NCBI GenBank assembly: GCA_001772665.1
Contig: MEVH01000001.1
Span: 31,708-43,914 of the forward strand
Length of the DNA stretch: 12,207 nt
Direction: 5' to 3'
DNA from: a candidate division WWE3 bacterium RIFCSPLOWO2_01_FULL_39_13
GTDB taxonomy: Bacteria; Patescibacteriota; WWE3; 2-01-FULL-39-13
Part shown: piece by piece, positions 11,647 to 12,207 of the stretch
How positions within the stretch are numbered: position 1 is the first letter of the stretch
Layout of the letters: each line of letters starts with the position of its first letter
The notes under the pieces: model-generated
Database searches by the model: none
Seen by the model: only the letters and a program-made list of their open reading frames with translations
Told to the model about the DNA's origin: nothing
Translations under genes and position numbers: made by a program

Positions 11647-12207
11647 TCAGACTTTCCTTCTCATATCCTGCAGCTTCCAGAAAGCCCCGTAGGTTAGGTT
11701 AAATAGATAATAGAGTGGATTTACTACGAAATCATAAGAATCAATATATTCAAACAGCTCTCCACCGTATCCAAGTTTGAATTTTGTAAAACCCCAGTAA
11801 GGGTGATCCCTTTTATTTGTCGCACCCCACATATCAAACATCCTGCAGCCAAGCCTTTTTCCAAGCTTTATTGCCTCCCACGCCATAAGATTAGAAGCCA
11901 TAAGTGATCGGTTTTCAGTAACCGAGCCCCCGTATGGATAGTAAATAGTGTCTTTGTAATTTAAAAGCATCCAAGTTGCCTGAGCTTTATCCTCAAAGTA
12001 GGCCACAAGAATATTTGCCATATTGTCTGCATACAAAGTGTTAAAAACCTTTGTATAATATTCTTCTGAATGCGGAAGAAAGTGCTGTCTTTTCGCTGTT
12101 ATTTTATGAAGCTCATTGAAAATCTTCAGACCTGTTTCATTATTTTCGAGCTTTACTGTTACTCCTCTCTTGGATGCAAGGCGTGAATTATACCTTGTTT
12201 TTGAAGT
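11647..12207 (-). CDS. FemAB/FemX-type peptidoglycan aminoacyltransferase, 5' end outside window
   Basis: C-terminal 186 residues of a GNAT-fold FemAB enzyme, which adds amino acids from aminoacyl-tRNA to the lysine side chain of lipid II to build interpeptide bridges. The frame enters from the right edge. Landmarks in order: TSKTRYNSRLASKRGVTVKL (conserved RYN helix), then FNELHKITAKRQHF and the EEYY segment, MANILVAYFEDKAQATWMLL strands, YYPYGGSVTENRSLMASNL (hallmark Y-x-GG), WEAIKLGKRLGCRMFDMWGA, and the ending KFKLGYGGELFEYIDSYDFV. The N-terminal GNAT domain is missing only because of the window boundary. The ORF is intact to TGA. It converges on the methyltransferase gene with a 24-bp gap. 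A TTG codon inside could mimic a start at 12036, but conserved FemAB sequence continues upstream, so that is not the real start. Confidence 0.93.
   Translation of the reverse strand, partial: TSKTRYNSRLASKRGVTVKLENNETGLKIFNELHKITAKRQHFLPHSEEYYTKVFNTLYADNMANILVAYFEDKAQATWMLLNYKDTIYYPYGGSVTENRSLMASNLMAWEAIKLGKRLGCRMFDMWGATNKRDHPYWGFTKFKLGYGGELFEYIDSYDFVVNPLYYLFNLTYGAFWKLQDMRRKV

Noticed and set aside
1..12207. CRISPR array, phage defence island or complete insertion sequence
   Set aside because: No regularly spaced repeats, cas genes, transposase or integrase frame was found; the Cas4-like domain at 10240-11010 belongs to the helicase fusion and is not CRISPR evidence.

Overview
The window is bacterial, AT-rich, and uses the standard code with TGA as stop. 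The small gene set, short forms of conserved enzymes, near absence of Shine-Dalgarno sites, promoters lying directly on start codons, and a FemX-like gene together suggest a Candidate Phyla Radiation (Patescibacteria) genome, perhaps Microgenomates. That placement is an inference; no rRNA or other marker is present to settle it.

Layout. 1-1628 (minus): a two-component system, an OmpR-type response regulator followed by its histidine kinase, which runs off the left edge. 1629-2593: a mostly non-coding accessory stretch with two ~135 bp direct repeats rich in hairpins, flanking a tRNA-Gly(GCC) that has its own promoter and terminator. 2594-4614: a divergent pair, a minus-strand Nramp-related transporter lacking the usual metal-binding motifs and a plus-strand membrane-anchored cupredoxin. 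4617-5230: tRNA-Pro behind a 56-residue membrane-type ORF on minus, then tRNA-Leu, tRNA-Arg and tRNA-Lys on plus. 5266-7166 (plus): an unrecognised anchored protein, a coiled-coil protein built from 15-residue repeats, and trmD. 7182-7919 (minus): an unrecognised soluble protein. 8003-11622 (plus): a UvrD-type helicase fused to an Fe-S PD-(D/E)XK nuclease, overlapped by 4 bp by a membrane-anchored methyltransferase resembling the FAM173 lysine methyltransferases. 11647-12207 (minus): the C-terminal part of a FemAB/FemX aminoacyltransferase.

How the genes work together: HK and RR form one signalling unit; trmD methylates G37 of tRNAs such as the Pro, Leu and Arg species encoded here; helicase and methyltransferase look co-translated. 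Transporter and cupredoxin share a divergent promoter region, but a functional link is only a guess. I found no CRISPR array, prophage, toxin-antitoxin pair or complete transposon. The least explained items are the structured repeat pair, the small ORF/tRNA-Pro unit, the 7-bp palindrome at 7951-7972 and the two orphan proteins.
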